Positions 1-5,933 of a stretch of 8,179 nucleotides of DNA are shown one piece after another. Positions within the stretch are counted from its first letter, which is position 1; every line of letters begins with the position of its first letter. The DNA comes from JBAZZQ01 sp041658725 (GTDB taxonomy: Bacteria > Planctomycetota > Phycisphaerae > JAAYCJ01): assembly GCA_041658725.1 (NCBI GenBank), contig JBAZZQ010000095.1, forward strand, positions 1-8,179, read 5' to 3'. Both the position numbers and the translations under genes were made by a program. Below the pieces are notes generated by a model that saw only the letters and a program-made list of their open reading frames with translations, was not told where the DNA came from and ran no database searches.

Positions 1-80
1 GCAATCGCCGAAATCGTTTGTTCCCCGCGATCACATGCCGCCACGATCCGTTCCCGTAAATCCATTGAATATTGTTTCAT
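1..80 (-). CDS. IS630-type transposase, N-terminal fragment (cut by window edge)
   Basis: Reading the minus strand from the ATG at 80-78 gives 26 codons that run off the window. The translation contains MDLRERIVAACDRG, the start of the N-terminal helix-turn-helix of IS630-family transposases, which typically begin with a short M-x-x-Y-S-x-D-L-R-E-R segment. A purine-rich AAAGGGGA lies directly upstream at 81-88, closer to the ATG than usual. A second ATG at 65 is possible but would remove the conserved start. The catalytic DDE domain would lie outside the window, so I cannot say whether the gene is intact. The family call rests on the short N-terminal match only. The terminal inverted repeat of the element should lie between about 81 and 125, but its partner end is not visible. 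Confidence 0.7.
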   Translation of the reverse strand, partial: MKQYSMDLRERIVAACDRGEQTISAI

Positions 81-124
81 TCCCCTTTCATCGGACAAAT
101 GTACAATAATTCTTGAATTGCTCT

Positions 125-161
125 AATATCCAACATCTGACACTCAACACCCAATATCCAA
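125..161 (-). repeat. 37-nt ATTGGATATTGGG-type interspersed repeat, copy 1
   Basis: Read on the minus strand this begins TTGGATATTGGGTGTTGAG and ends TTGGATATT. It matches 4753-4789 (plus strand) at 35 of 37 positions; the two differences are near the right end. It lies between the transposase start and the aminotransferase 3' end. Related loose variants lie at 176-190 (ATGTCGAATATTGAA) and 328-340 (GACATTGGACATT). No coding potential is visible. Confidence 0.85.
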
Positions 162-195
162 ATAAAGAAAAGAAAAATGTCGAATATTGAAAATT

Positions 196-285
196 GTCAT
201 TGCGAGACCGCGCAGCGGGCGCGGCAATCTCGTCCTCTTTGCCAAAATAATGAGATTGCTTCGTCGCTTCGCTCCTCGCAATGAC
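196..285. repeat. GTCATTGCGAG inverted repeat (two head-to-head units)
   Basis: The outer arms GTCATTGCGAG (196-206) and CTCGCAATGAC (275-285) are perfect 11-nt inverted repeats. Nested inside are GCAATCTC (224-231) and GAGATTGC (252-259), also perfectly inverted. Each half therefore has the same order of blocks (GTCATTGCGAG, about 17 variable GC-rich bases, GCAATCTC), and the two halves face each other. Similar GTCATTGCGAG...GCAATCTC units occur between genes in many bacterial genomes. This pair sits downstream of the aminotransferase gene, whose minus-strand transcript would read through it; it could fold there but has no following U-run. Confidence 0.85.
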
Positions 286-356
286 TGTACCTGAATGGTT
301 ACTGATTTTCTTTATTTCTTTACTTCGACATTGGACATTTCTTCTCCTCTACTCGT

Positions 357-1571
357 CTACTTTTCCACTTCCGCAATCGCCTGGCATACCGCCGGCAAAT
401 TCTTCTCATTCATAGCCGCTACGCATATCCGGCCGCTGTCCACCATATAAATTCCGTATTCGGACCGAAGCTTCTGTACCGTCTCTTTTGACAGGCCCGT
501 GTACGAAAACATTCCTTTTTGTTTGGTGATGAATCCAAAATCTCGTTTTACCCCTTTTTGGGCCAGCGTTTTTACAAACAGCGTTCGCATTGTCAAAATC
601 CGCTCCCGCATCTGGGCTACTTCCAACTGCCATCGGCCTCGAAGGTCGGGGTCCGACAAAATCATCGCCGCCACCTGCGCCCCATGCGAAGACGGATTCG
701 AATAATTCGTCCGAATCACACGTTTCAACTGACTAAGCACTCTTTTGGACTCCTCTGCGCTCGAGGTCAGCAACGTCAGTGCCCCCACCCGCTCCCGATA
801 AAGCGAAAACGACTTGGAAAAGGAACTCGCTATCAAACACGAAATCCCCGCCGCCGCGAACGACCGCACGGCAAACGCATCCTCCTCGATCCCGTCCCCA
901 AACCCCTGATAAGCAAAATCGATAAATGGTATTAAATCGGAACCCTTAAAAACGTCCACCAACACCCGCCACTGCTCCCTGCTCGGGTCCACTCCCGTAG
1001 GATTATGGCAACACGCATGCAGCAGCACGATACTCCGAGCCGGCAATTTCTTAATCGCCCCAACCATCCCCTCAAAATTCAACCCATGCGACTGCGGCTC
1101 ATAATAAGGATAGTTCTCCACCGCGAACCCCGTTGCCTCAAAAAGCTGCCGATGATTCTCCCAGCTCGGCTGACTGATCCAAACCACCGACTGCGGGAAA
1201 AATCGTTTCAAAAAATCCGCCCCCACCTTTAATGCTCCCGTTCCCCCCAAACTCTGAATCGTCACCGCCCGACCCTCGCTCATCAGCGAAGAATCCGCCC
1301 CCAGCAGCAAGCCTCCAACAGCTTTATTATACGCCGGCACCCCATCAATCGGCAGATAGCTCTTGGAAGTCTCCTGCTCGTGCCATCGCGACTCCGCCTC
1401 TCGAACCGTTTCCAGCACCGGCACCTTACCCGTCCCATCCTGATAAACCCCAACCCCAAGATTGACCTTGTTGGGATTTTTGTCCGCGTTAAACGCCTCC
1501 GTCAATCCCAAAATAGGATCCGCCGGAGCCTGTTCGATCTGACCAAAAAGCGAAGTTTTTTTCGTGTCCAT
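357..1571 (-). CDS. Aspartate/aromatic amino acid aminotransferase (AspC/TyrB type, PLP class I)
   Basis: A 404-residue protein, near the length of E. coli AspC and TyrB (about 396-397). It should transfer the amino group between aspartate or aromatic amino acids and 2-oxoglutarate in the cytoplasm. Fold-type I landmarks are in order: the VNLGVGVYQD segment near residue 36, the substrate-stacking Trp136, the PLP-ring Asn190 in CHNPTG, Asp218 and Tyr221 in FIDFAYQG, the Schiff-base Lys253 in SSFSKSFSLYRERVG, and Arg381 for the substrate alpha-carboxylate. Arg287 in IRTNYSNP matches the arginine that binds the side-chain carboxylate of dicarboxylic substrates (Arg292 in pig numbering). Both AspC and TyrB have these residues, so sequence alone does not settle the preferred substrate. 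The ATG has AAAAGGAG upstream (1577-1584, spacing 5), and a promoter lies at 1608-1636. The gene is probably monocistronic. The stop is a TAG. Confidence 0.95.
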   Translation of the reverse strand: MDTKKTSLFGQIEQAPADPILGLTEAFNADKNPNKVNLGVGVYQDGTGKVPVLETVREAESRWHEQETSKSYLPIDGVPAYNKAVGGLLLGADSSLMSEGRAVTIQSLGGTGALKVGADFLKRFFPQSVVWISQPSWENHRQLFEATGFAVENYPYYEPQSHGLNFEGMVGAIKKLPARSIVLLHACCHNPTGVDPSREQWRVLVDVFKGSDLIPFIDFAYQGFGDGIEEDAFAVRSFAAAGISCLIASSFSKSFSLYRERVGALTLLTSSAEESKRVLSQLKRVIRTNYSNPSSHGAQVAAMILSDPDLRGRWQLEVAQMRERILTMRTLFVKTLAQKGVKRDFGFITKQKGMFSYTGLSKETVQKLRSEYGIYMVDSGRICVAAMNEKNLPAVCQAIAEVEK

Positions 1572-1607
1572 AACCGCTCCTTTTCTACTGAATAATTATC
1601 GTCGGAT

Positions 1608-1636
1608 AGTATAGTCAAGCATCTCCCATCCGTCAA
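1608..1636 (-). promoter_or_regulatory. Sigma-70-type promoter of the aminotransferase gene
   Basis: On the minus strand, TTGACG (1636-1631) is followed by a 17-nt spacer and TATACT (1613-1608). Each hexamer matches consensus at 5 of 6 positions and the spacing is optimal. Transcription would start near 1600, leaving a leader of about 30 nt that holds the AAAAGGAG ribosome site. Confidence 0.7.
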
Positions 1637-1650
1637 CGTCCTGCTACCCT

Positions 1651-1716
1651 TTTAACCGCAAAGACCGCAAAGGACGCAAAGCTGAAGATTTATAAAAGAA
1701 TTACCTTTGCGGTTAA
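1651..1716. repeat. ACCGCAAAG palindromic repeat element, copy 1 (overlaps the ABC ATPase stop codon)
   Basis: The left arm begins TTTAACCGCAAAG and holds three tandem 9-nt units: ACCGCAAAG at 1655-1663 and 1664-1672, then GACGCAAAG at 1673-1681. The right arm has one unit and ends CTTTGCGGTTAA (1705-1716), a perfect 12-nt inverted match to 1652-1663. The loop region AAGATTTATAAAAGAATTA (1685-1703) is identical in the second copy at 5968-5986. The final TTA (1713-1715) is the reverse complement of the TAA stop of the ATPase gene. Confidence 0.9.
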
Positions 1717-2723
1717 TTGATTTGTTTCTTGAATTGGCACGAACACGCCGCCAGATGTCGTGGATTCCCCTCCACCGCCGCCAATTCCGGCGACTCATGC
1801 TCACACCCCTTCCCAGCCGACGGACAGCGCGGATGAAACGCGCACCCACTCGGCGGATTTACCGGACTGGGCGTCTCCCCTCGAATCGCTTTTTTGTCCA
1901 TACGCTTTTCCGGATCAGGCTCCGGAATCGCCGCCAGCAATTCTTTCGTATAAGGATGCGCCGGATTGCGATAAAGTTCCTCCGCGTCAGCCAGCTCCAC
2001 AATCTTCCCAAGGTACATCACCGCCACCCGATCACAAAAATACTCCACCACCGCCAAATTATGCGCAATAAACAAAAAACTAAGTTTAAATTTCTCCTGC
2101 AAGTCCAGCAAAAGATTCAAAATCTGCGATTGAATGGAAACATCAAGCGCGCTAACCGGCTCATCCGCGACAATAAACTTCGGCTCCACCGCAAGCGCAC
2201 GGGCAATCCCGATCCGCTGCCGCTGCCCGCCCGAAAACTCATGCGGATAACGCCGCCCAAACTCACCCGACAGCCCCACCTGCTCCAGCAAAAACGCCAC
2301 CCGCTCCCGAAGCTCTTTCTGACTCTTCACCATCCGATGCAGCAAAAGCCCTTCCCCAATAATCCGTTCCACTGTCATCCGAGGGTTCAGCGAGCTTACT
2401 GGGTCCTGAAAAACAATCTGCATCTCTTTTCGCAACTCCCGCATCGCCTTGCGATCTTTCTGCAGCACATCTTCCCCCTCAAAAGAAACTCCCCCGCCAT
2501 CCGGCTCAATGAGCCGCAATATCGTCCGACCCACCGTAGTCTTCCCGCTCCCGCTCTCACCCACCAACCCAAGACTCTCCTGCCGACCAATATCAAAACT
2601 AACTCCATCCACCGCCCGAACCACTTTCGACACCCCCCCAAACACCCCGCGGTGCAGCGGAAAAAACTTCCGAAGCCCCTCCACCCTCAAAATCAAATTT
2701 TTATCCTCTTCCATAGCAATCAT
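1713..2723 (-). CDS. Oligopeptide/dipeptide ABC transporter ATP-binding protein (OppF/DppF type)
   Basis: With the ATG at 2723 the protein has 336 residues, the usual OppF/DppF size. It would hydrolyse ATP at the inner face of the membrane to drive import of peptides or a related solute. Visible motifs are Walker A GESGSGKT (55-62), Q-loop FQDP (105-108), signature FSGGQRQR (163-170), Walker B FIVADEP with Glu188, the D-loop SALD (191-194) and H-loop His221. The C-terminal oligopeptide-transporter extension is present, with CAFHPRCPSA at 294-303 and cysteines 294, 300, 307 and 327. That spacing resembles the cysteine set reported to bind an iron-sulfur cluster in some Opp/Dpp ATPases. An in-frame GTG at 2738 would add five residues, but the ATG at 2723 has GGAAG at a better distance. 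No permease, binding protein or OppD lies nearby, so the substrate is unknown. The stop codon falls in a repeat. Confidence 0.93.
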   Translation of the reverse strand: MIAMEEDKNLILRVEGLRKFFPLHRGVFGGVSKVVRAVDGVSFDIGRQESLGLVGESGSGKTTVGRTILRLIEPDGGGVSFEGEDVLQKDRKAMRELRKEMQIVFQDPVSSLNPRMTVERIIGEGLLLHRMVKSQKELRERVAFLLEQVGLSGEFGRRYPHEFSGGQRQRIGIARALAVEPKFIVADEPVSALDVSIQSQILNLLLDLQEKFKLSFLFIAHNLAVVEYFCDRVAVMYLGKIVELADAEELYRNPAHPYTKELLAAIPEPDPEKRMDKKAIRGETPSPVNPPSGCAFHPRCPSAGKGCEHESPELAAVEGNPRHLAACSCQFKKQIN

Positions 2724-2792
2724 AATCTTATCTTCCACTGTCTACTCACTACTATATCTTCGCCCCCACCCGAAATCATTCCTTTTCTTGGG

Positions 2793-2847
2793 TTAGTCAT
2801 TGGGCATTAGTCATTGATTAGACATTAGGATTTAGGTTTTAGTCATT
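2793..2847. repeat. Degenerate TTAGTCATT repeat tract
   Basis: TTAGTCATTG occurs at 2793-2802 and 2807-2816, TTAGTCATT recurs at 2839-2847, and related pieces (GGCATTAG, GACATTAGG, GATTTAGG) lie between them. The tract fills the space between the divergent ABC ATPase and glycosyltransferase genes. It resembles other low-complexity ATTGG/TTAG tracts in the window, but no block is long enough to prove a common origin. Confidence 0.65.
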
Positions 2848-2861
2848 TTCCCTTAATCCTC

Positions 2862-2890
2862 TTGTCCCATCAACCATCCCACGTTATAAT
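2862..2890 (+). promoter_or_regulatory. Putative sigma-70-type promoter of the glycosyltransferase gene
   Basis: TTGTCC (2862-2867, 4 of 6) is separated by 17 nt from a perfect TATAAT (2885-2890). The start would be near 2897, giving a leader of about 55 nt before the ATG at 2953. The region from 2880 to 2925 is markedly AT-rich. Confidence 0.55.
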
Positions 2891-2952
2891 AACCCCAATA
2901 AATTATACTTATTACAAAGATTTTAACCTGTAGGCCAGCAAGGAGTGACCAA

Positions 2953-4641
2953 ATGTCGCCGGTTTCGACTTCGTATGATTTTCTTAAACACATCCCGGAC
3001 CCCACCCTCTTCGCCGGCTGGTCGCAAACCGTCTATCAAACCTTCCTCGCCATTTACATCACAACACTATGCGTCCTCTCCTTCTATGGCCTGCACCGAT
3101 ATGTCCTCGTCTATCTCTATTACAAATATCGAAATAACATCCCCAAACCCCTCCGTTTCTTCGACGATCTACCCAAAGTCTGCGTCCAGCTGCCGATGTT
3201 CAATGAGCAATTCGTCGCCAAACGCATTATCGAATACGCCTGCAAAATCGACTACCCAAAAGACAAACTCCAAATACAGGTCCTCGATGACAGCACAGAC
3301 TCCACCGTGAAAATCGCCCAACAAACCGTCGAGCATTTGAAAAACAAAGGGTTCGACATCCAATACATCCATCGCGAAGACCGAACCGGCTATAAAGCCG
3401 GCGCCCTCGCCAATGGCCTGAAATTCACCGATGCCGAATTCATCACGATCTTCGACGCCGACTTCATACCCCCACCGGATATTCTGAACAACACCGTCCA
3501 CTACTTCACCGATCCCAAAGTCGGAATGATCCAATCGCGATGGGATCACCTAAATCGCGATCATTCCCTGCTGACCAAATCCCAAGCCATCCTTCTCGAC
3601 GGTCATTTCATGATCGAACACACCGCTCGAAACCGTTCAGGCCGTTTCATGAGCTTCAACGGAACAGCCGGTCTCTGGCGCCGCTCATGCATCGATCAAG
3701 CCGGCGGATGGCATCACGATACCCTTACAGAAGACCTGGACCTGTCCTATCGCGCCCAAATGAAAGGCTGGAAATTCATCTTCCTGCCGCAGGTCGTCTC
3801 ACCTGCCGAATTGCCCCCTGAAATAAACGCCTTCAAGCAACAGCAGCACCGATGGACCAAAGGCGGAGCGCAGACCGCGAAAAAACTCCTCCCAAAAATC
3901 TTCGCCAGTCCCGTAGGCTGGAAAATAAAATTCGAAGCCTTTTTCCATCTCACCAGCTGCACCTGCTACATCTACATCGTCGCCCTGACCTTAATGCTCT
4001 TCCCAGCTTTATACCTGCGGGTAACCATCTTCCAAAACAGCACCATAAGCCGCTTCCTCTTCGATATCTCCCTCTTCCTGCTCGCCACCTGCTCCGCCAG
4101 CGCCTTCTACCTGTGCTCCCAGCAGGAAATCTTCCAGCATTGGCGGGACAAAGTAAAATATCTTCCCTTCCTGATGGCCCTCGGAATCGGCATTTCCGTC
4201 TCAAACTCCATCGCCGCGATCGAAGGCTTCTTCGGTAAATGCGGAGAATTTGTCCGAACCCCAAAATTCGGCGTCGAAACCTCCGGCGACCATCACTGGA
4301 AGCAGAAAATCTCCATCGTCAAAATCAAAAAGAGTTATATCCCCTGGATCGAACTCGCCTTTGGCCTGTACATGGTCGGATGTATCTGTATGTGTCTCTA
4401 TTACGCAACCGCCCCCTTGTCCATCCCCTTCCTTGTCCTCTTCGCCAGCGGATACTTCTATGTAAGCCTTTCCAGCTTCTACCTCCAGCACCAAATTAAC
4501 GTAAAAATCAAACAATCACTAACCGAACACCTGAATTTGGAGCCAGTCCTCAACGCAACGGCATTGCTAGGCGATTCTCACAACCATGAAAAATTAAAGG
4601 TAGCAGACCTCCCCCAAACCCCATACCCCCTAAAAAAATAA
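2953..4641 (+). CDS. Membrane family 2 beta-glycosyltransferase, cellulose synthase/CslA-like
   Basis: A 562-residue processive-type glycosyltransferase, probably in the inner membrane, that would build a beta-linked polysaccharide from a nucleotide sugar. There is a hydrophobic helix near 28-52, then a cytosolic GT-A domain with DDSTD (112-116), the metal-binding DAD (168-170), FNGTAGLWRR (235-244), the catalytic-base motif TED (259-261) and QQQHRW (296-301). About five more membrane helices follow (roughly 330-356, 366-388, 402-424, 462-485, 490-511), with RTPKFGV at 435-441 between the third and fourth. The QQHRW and RTPKFG forms resemble CslA/CslC-type mannan and glucan synthases more than BcsA, and there is no C-terminal PilZ domain, so direct cyclic-di-GMP control is unlikely. 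AAGGAG at 2940-2945, 7 nt before the ATG, supports the start. No cellulose-operon partners are nearby. Sugar specificity cannot be read from the sequence. Confidence 0.9.
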   Translation: MSPVSTSYDFLKHIPDPTLFAGWSQTVYQTFLAIYITTLCVLSFYGLHRYVLVYLYYKYRNNIPKPLRFFDDLPKVCVQLPMFNEQFVAKRIIEYACKIDYPKDKLQIQVLDDSTDSTVKIAQQTVEHLKNKGFDIQYIHREDRTGYKAGALANGLKFTDAEFITIFDADFIPPPDILNNTVHYFTDPKVGMIQSRWDHLNRDHSLLTKSQAILLDGHFMIEHTARNRSGRFMSFNGTAGLWRRSCIDQAGGWHHDTLTEDLDLSYRAQMKGWKFIFLPQVVSPAELPPEINAFKQQQHRWTKGGAQTAKKLLPKIFASPVGWKIKFEAFFHLTSCTCYIYIVALTLMLFPALYLRVTIFQNSTISRFLFDISLFLLATCSASAFYLCSQQEIFQHWRDKVKYLPFLMALGIGISVSNSIAAIEGFFGKCGEFVRTPKFGVETSGDHHWKQKISIVKIKKSYIPWIELAFGLYMVGCICMCLYYATAPLSIPFLVLFASGYFYVSLSSFYLQHQINVKIKQSLTEHLNLEPVLNATALLGDSHNHEKLKVADLPQTPYPLKK

Positions 4642-4661
4642 AAGGAATAAAAATCGTCTTC

Positions 4662-4686
4662 GTTTAGCAGTCGCCGGTACGGCGAC
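4662..4686 (+). repeat. GTTTAGCAGTCGCCGG hairpin repeat, copy 1 (after the glycosyltransferase)
   Basis: Starts 21 nt after the glycosyltransferase stop. GTCGCCG (4670-4676) and CGGCGAC (4680-4686) form a perfect 7-bp stem around the loop GTA. The sequence matches 5230-5254 at 23 of 25 positions. It could slow or end transcription of the glycosyltransferase, but what follows (ATTTCCTCTC) is only weakly T-rich, so I do not call it an intrinsic terminator. Confidence 0.8.
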
Positions 4687-4752
4687 ATTTCCTCTCACAG
4701 TTTTAAAATTTGATATATGCAATTTGCCTTTTGCAATTGAACTTTTCATTCA

Positions 4753-4789
4753 TTGGATATTGGGTGTTGAGTGTCGGATATTGGATATT
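4753..4789 (+). repeat. 37-nt ATTGGATATTGGG-type interspersed repeat, copy 2
   Basis: Same element as 125-161 in opposite orientation, with 35 of 37 identical positions. It ends 6 nt before the stop codon (4796-4798) of the minus-strand membrane-protein gene, so that transcript would contain the element immediately after its coding region. Confidence 0.85.
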
Positions 4790-4795
4790 TCTGCT

Positions 4796-5215
4796 CTATT
4801 TCTTCCCATTCACCGCCTCCCATACATACTCATCCATCTCGTCCACCGTCTTGGCGTTCTCCTGAATCATCACCGGCTGAGTCGTCCCTGCTTCAAAATC
4901 CAAATCCGCGAACACCGCCTTCACCCCGTCCTCCATCCCTAAGGTCCAGATCGACGTAATTTCAGCCTTCCCCGAACCATTCGTCCCGTCAATATTCCCA
5001 CCTACGAACAGCGAAACCGCCAAAATCAAACCCGCCGCAGCACCCACCATTCCGATCCCGAACACAAATCGAATCATCCCCCCGCGACGACGTTCCTTCA
5101 CCATCGACCGCACAATCCGTTGCGCCAATTCCTCGCCGACCATCGGGTGAGCAAACCGCCCAACCAAACCGATTTCCTCATTAATTTTTTTCTCAAGTTC
5201 ATCAATCCCATTCAT
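4796..5215 (-). CDS. Single-pass membrane protein, putative anti-sigma factor for the adjacent ECF sigma factor
   Basis: A 139-residue protein with no family I recognise. Residues 1-46 are charged and probably cytoplasmic, with a basic KERRR patch at 40-44. Residues 47-72 are a single hydrophobic membrane helix, and 73-139 are acidic and probably outside. The topology fits a small anti-sigma factor, and the gene starts 3 nt after the sigma factor stop, with its ribosome site inside the end of the sigma gene; such tight pairing is the usual arrangement of ECF sigma and anti-sigma genes. The protein has no cysteine at all, so it cannot carry the HxxxCxxC zinc motif of the common ZAS anti-sigma domain. 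The function is inferred from position and topology only; it could be another membrane protein of the same regulon. Confidence 0.8.
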   Translation of the reverse strand: MNGIDELEKKINEEIGLVGRFAHPMVGEELAQRIVRSMVKERRRGGMIRFVFGIGMVGAAAGLILAVSLFVGGNIDGTNGSGKAEITSIWTLGMEDGVKAVFADLDFEAGTTQPVMIQENAKTVDEMDEYVWEAVNGKK

Positions 5216-5218
5216 ACG

Positions 5219-5226
5219 TCACCTCT
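5219..5226 (-). promoter_or_regulatory. Ribosome binding site of the membrane-protein gene overlapping the sigma factor stop
   Basis: Minus-strand AGAGGTGA contains the TGA stop of the sigma gene and precedes the next ATG (5215-5213) by 3 nt. This spacing suggests translational coupling, so that the two proteins would be made in a linked ratio. Confidence 0.7.
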
Positions 5227-5809
5227 TATGTTTAGCAGTCGCCGGCACGGCGGCTTCTTTTCTTCCTACCAGTCTACTTCCCCCCAATATCTCCCGCAAC
5301 TTTCCCAACCCGCGATGCGCCCTCGCCAGCACCGTTCCCATTGGCGACCCGTTAATTTTCGAAATCTCATCGAACGACAGATCGGAAAAATACCGCATCA
5401 AAATCACTTCCCGTTGCTCCGGCGAAAGCTTACCAATCGCCTTCTGCAACTCATCGCCCGTCTCGCACGCCACCGCCCGCGAAAGAGCGTCTCCCACAAT
5501 CTCCTGCTCCAGCATCCATTCATCTCCGGAATACCGAATCTTCCGCTTCCGCCAATAATCGATCAGCAGATGCCTAGCCATCCGGTAAACCCAAATCTCA
5601 AATCGCTCCTGCTCCTTATACTTCGGCAACCCCCTGACCACCCTCAAAAAAATTTCCTGAAGCAAATCCTCCGCCTCAGCCCGATTTCCGGTATTGCGAT
5701 AAAAATAACCCAAAAGTCCAGGGCCCAGGCTACTCACCAAATACTGATAAGCCTGTTCAGACCCTTCCCGGGCGGCCAGCACAATTTCCGGCATCGTCAA
5801 ATTTTCCAT
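5219..5809 (-). CDS. RNA polymerase ECF-subfamily sigma factor
   Basis: A 196-residue group IV sigma factor with only regions 2 and 4. Region 2 spans about 18-90 and includes AEDLLQEIFLRV (46-57), which contacts core polymerase, and the promoter-melting/-10 helix ending in RMARHLLIDYWRKRK (76-90). Region 4 spans about 122-175: LSPEQREVILMRYF, then a helix-turn-helix DEISKINGSPMGTVLARAHRGLGKLRE that reads the -35. It should direct polymerase to a small set of promoters, probably in response to an envelope or other stress if the downstream membrane protein is its anti-sigma. Beyond region 4 is a tail of about 20 residues, of which roughly 187-194 (AAVPATAK) are encoded by a copy of an intergenic hairpin repeat. 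No clear ribosome site precedes the ATG, and an in-frame ATG at codon 6 is a less likely alternative. Confidence 0.92.
   Translation of the reverse strand: MENLTMPEIVLAAREGSEQAYQYLVSSLGPGLLGYFYRNTGNRAEAEDLLQEIFLRVVRGLPKYKEQERFEIWVYRMARHLLIDYWRKRKIRYSGDEWMLEQEIVGDALSRAVACETGDELQKAIGKLSPEQREVILMRYFSDLSFDEISKINGSPMGTVLARAHRGLGKLREILGGSRLVGRKEAAVPATAKHKR
5230..5254 (+). repeat. GTTTAGCAGTCGCCGG hairpin repeat, copy 2 (inside the sigma factor gene)
   Basis: Matches 4662-4686 at 23 of 25 positions. The stem is GTCGCCG (5238-5244) and CGGCGGC (5248-5254) around GCA. One difference lies in the loop; the other turns a T-A pair into a T-G wobble if the plus strand is transcribed. It lies fully inside the sigma coding region, read from the opposite strand, just before its stop. 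Confidence 0.8.
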
Positions 5810-5817
5810 AACACACT

Positions 5818-5847
5818 ATTCTATTACCATAAACGTATGAATACCAA
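5818..5847 (-). promoter_or_regulatory. Possible promoter of the sigma factor operon
   Basis: On the minus strand, TTGGTA (5847-5842, 4 of 6) is followed by an 18-nt spacer and TAGAAT (5823-5818, 5 of 6). The -10 ends only 8 nt before the ATG, so a transcript from here would be leaderless or nearly so, which would fit the missing ribosome site. The match is modest. Confidence 0.3.
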
Positions 5848-5933
5848 ATTTATTACATCGTTTCTCTTGTTGATGTTCATTCGTACCACAATCCGTCAAC
5901 TTCTTGCTTTCTTTGCTTGTTTTTCATAACCCA

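Noticed and set aside
1655..1681. Three tandem 9-nt units, considered as the start of a CRISPR array
   Set aside because: The units are contiguous with no spacers and form one arm of a palindrome; no cas gene is in the window.
1707..2810. Open frame of 367 codons on the plus strand opposite the peptide-transporter ATPase
   Set aside because: Its translation is rich in Pro, Arg, His and Leu with no motif, and it mirrors the strongly conserved ATPase on the other strand. It is an open frame produced by skewed base composition.
4662..4686. Hairpin after the glycosyltransferase considered as an intrinsic terminator
   Set aside because: The stem is only 7 bp and the following bases have no run of T, and the same sequence occurs inside a coding region at 5230-5254. 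It is better described as an interspersed repeat.
1628..5900. Identical ATCCGTCAAC at 1628-1637 and 5891-5900, upstream of two minus-strand genes, suggesting a shared -35 box
   Set aside because: At 1628 it forms part of a good promoter, but at 5891 no -10 hexamer lies 15-19 nt downstream. A single 10-mer match is weak evidence of a shared regulatory site.
5120..5929. Open frame of 269 codons on the plus strand opposite the sigma factor
   Set aside because: No recognisable domain or ribosome site; it lies antisense to a gene with clear sigma regions 2 and 4 and runs through the spacer.
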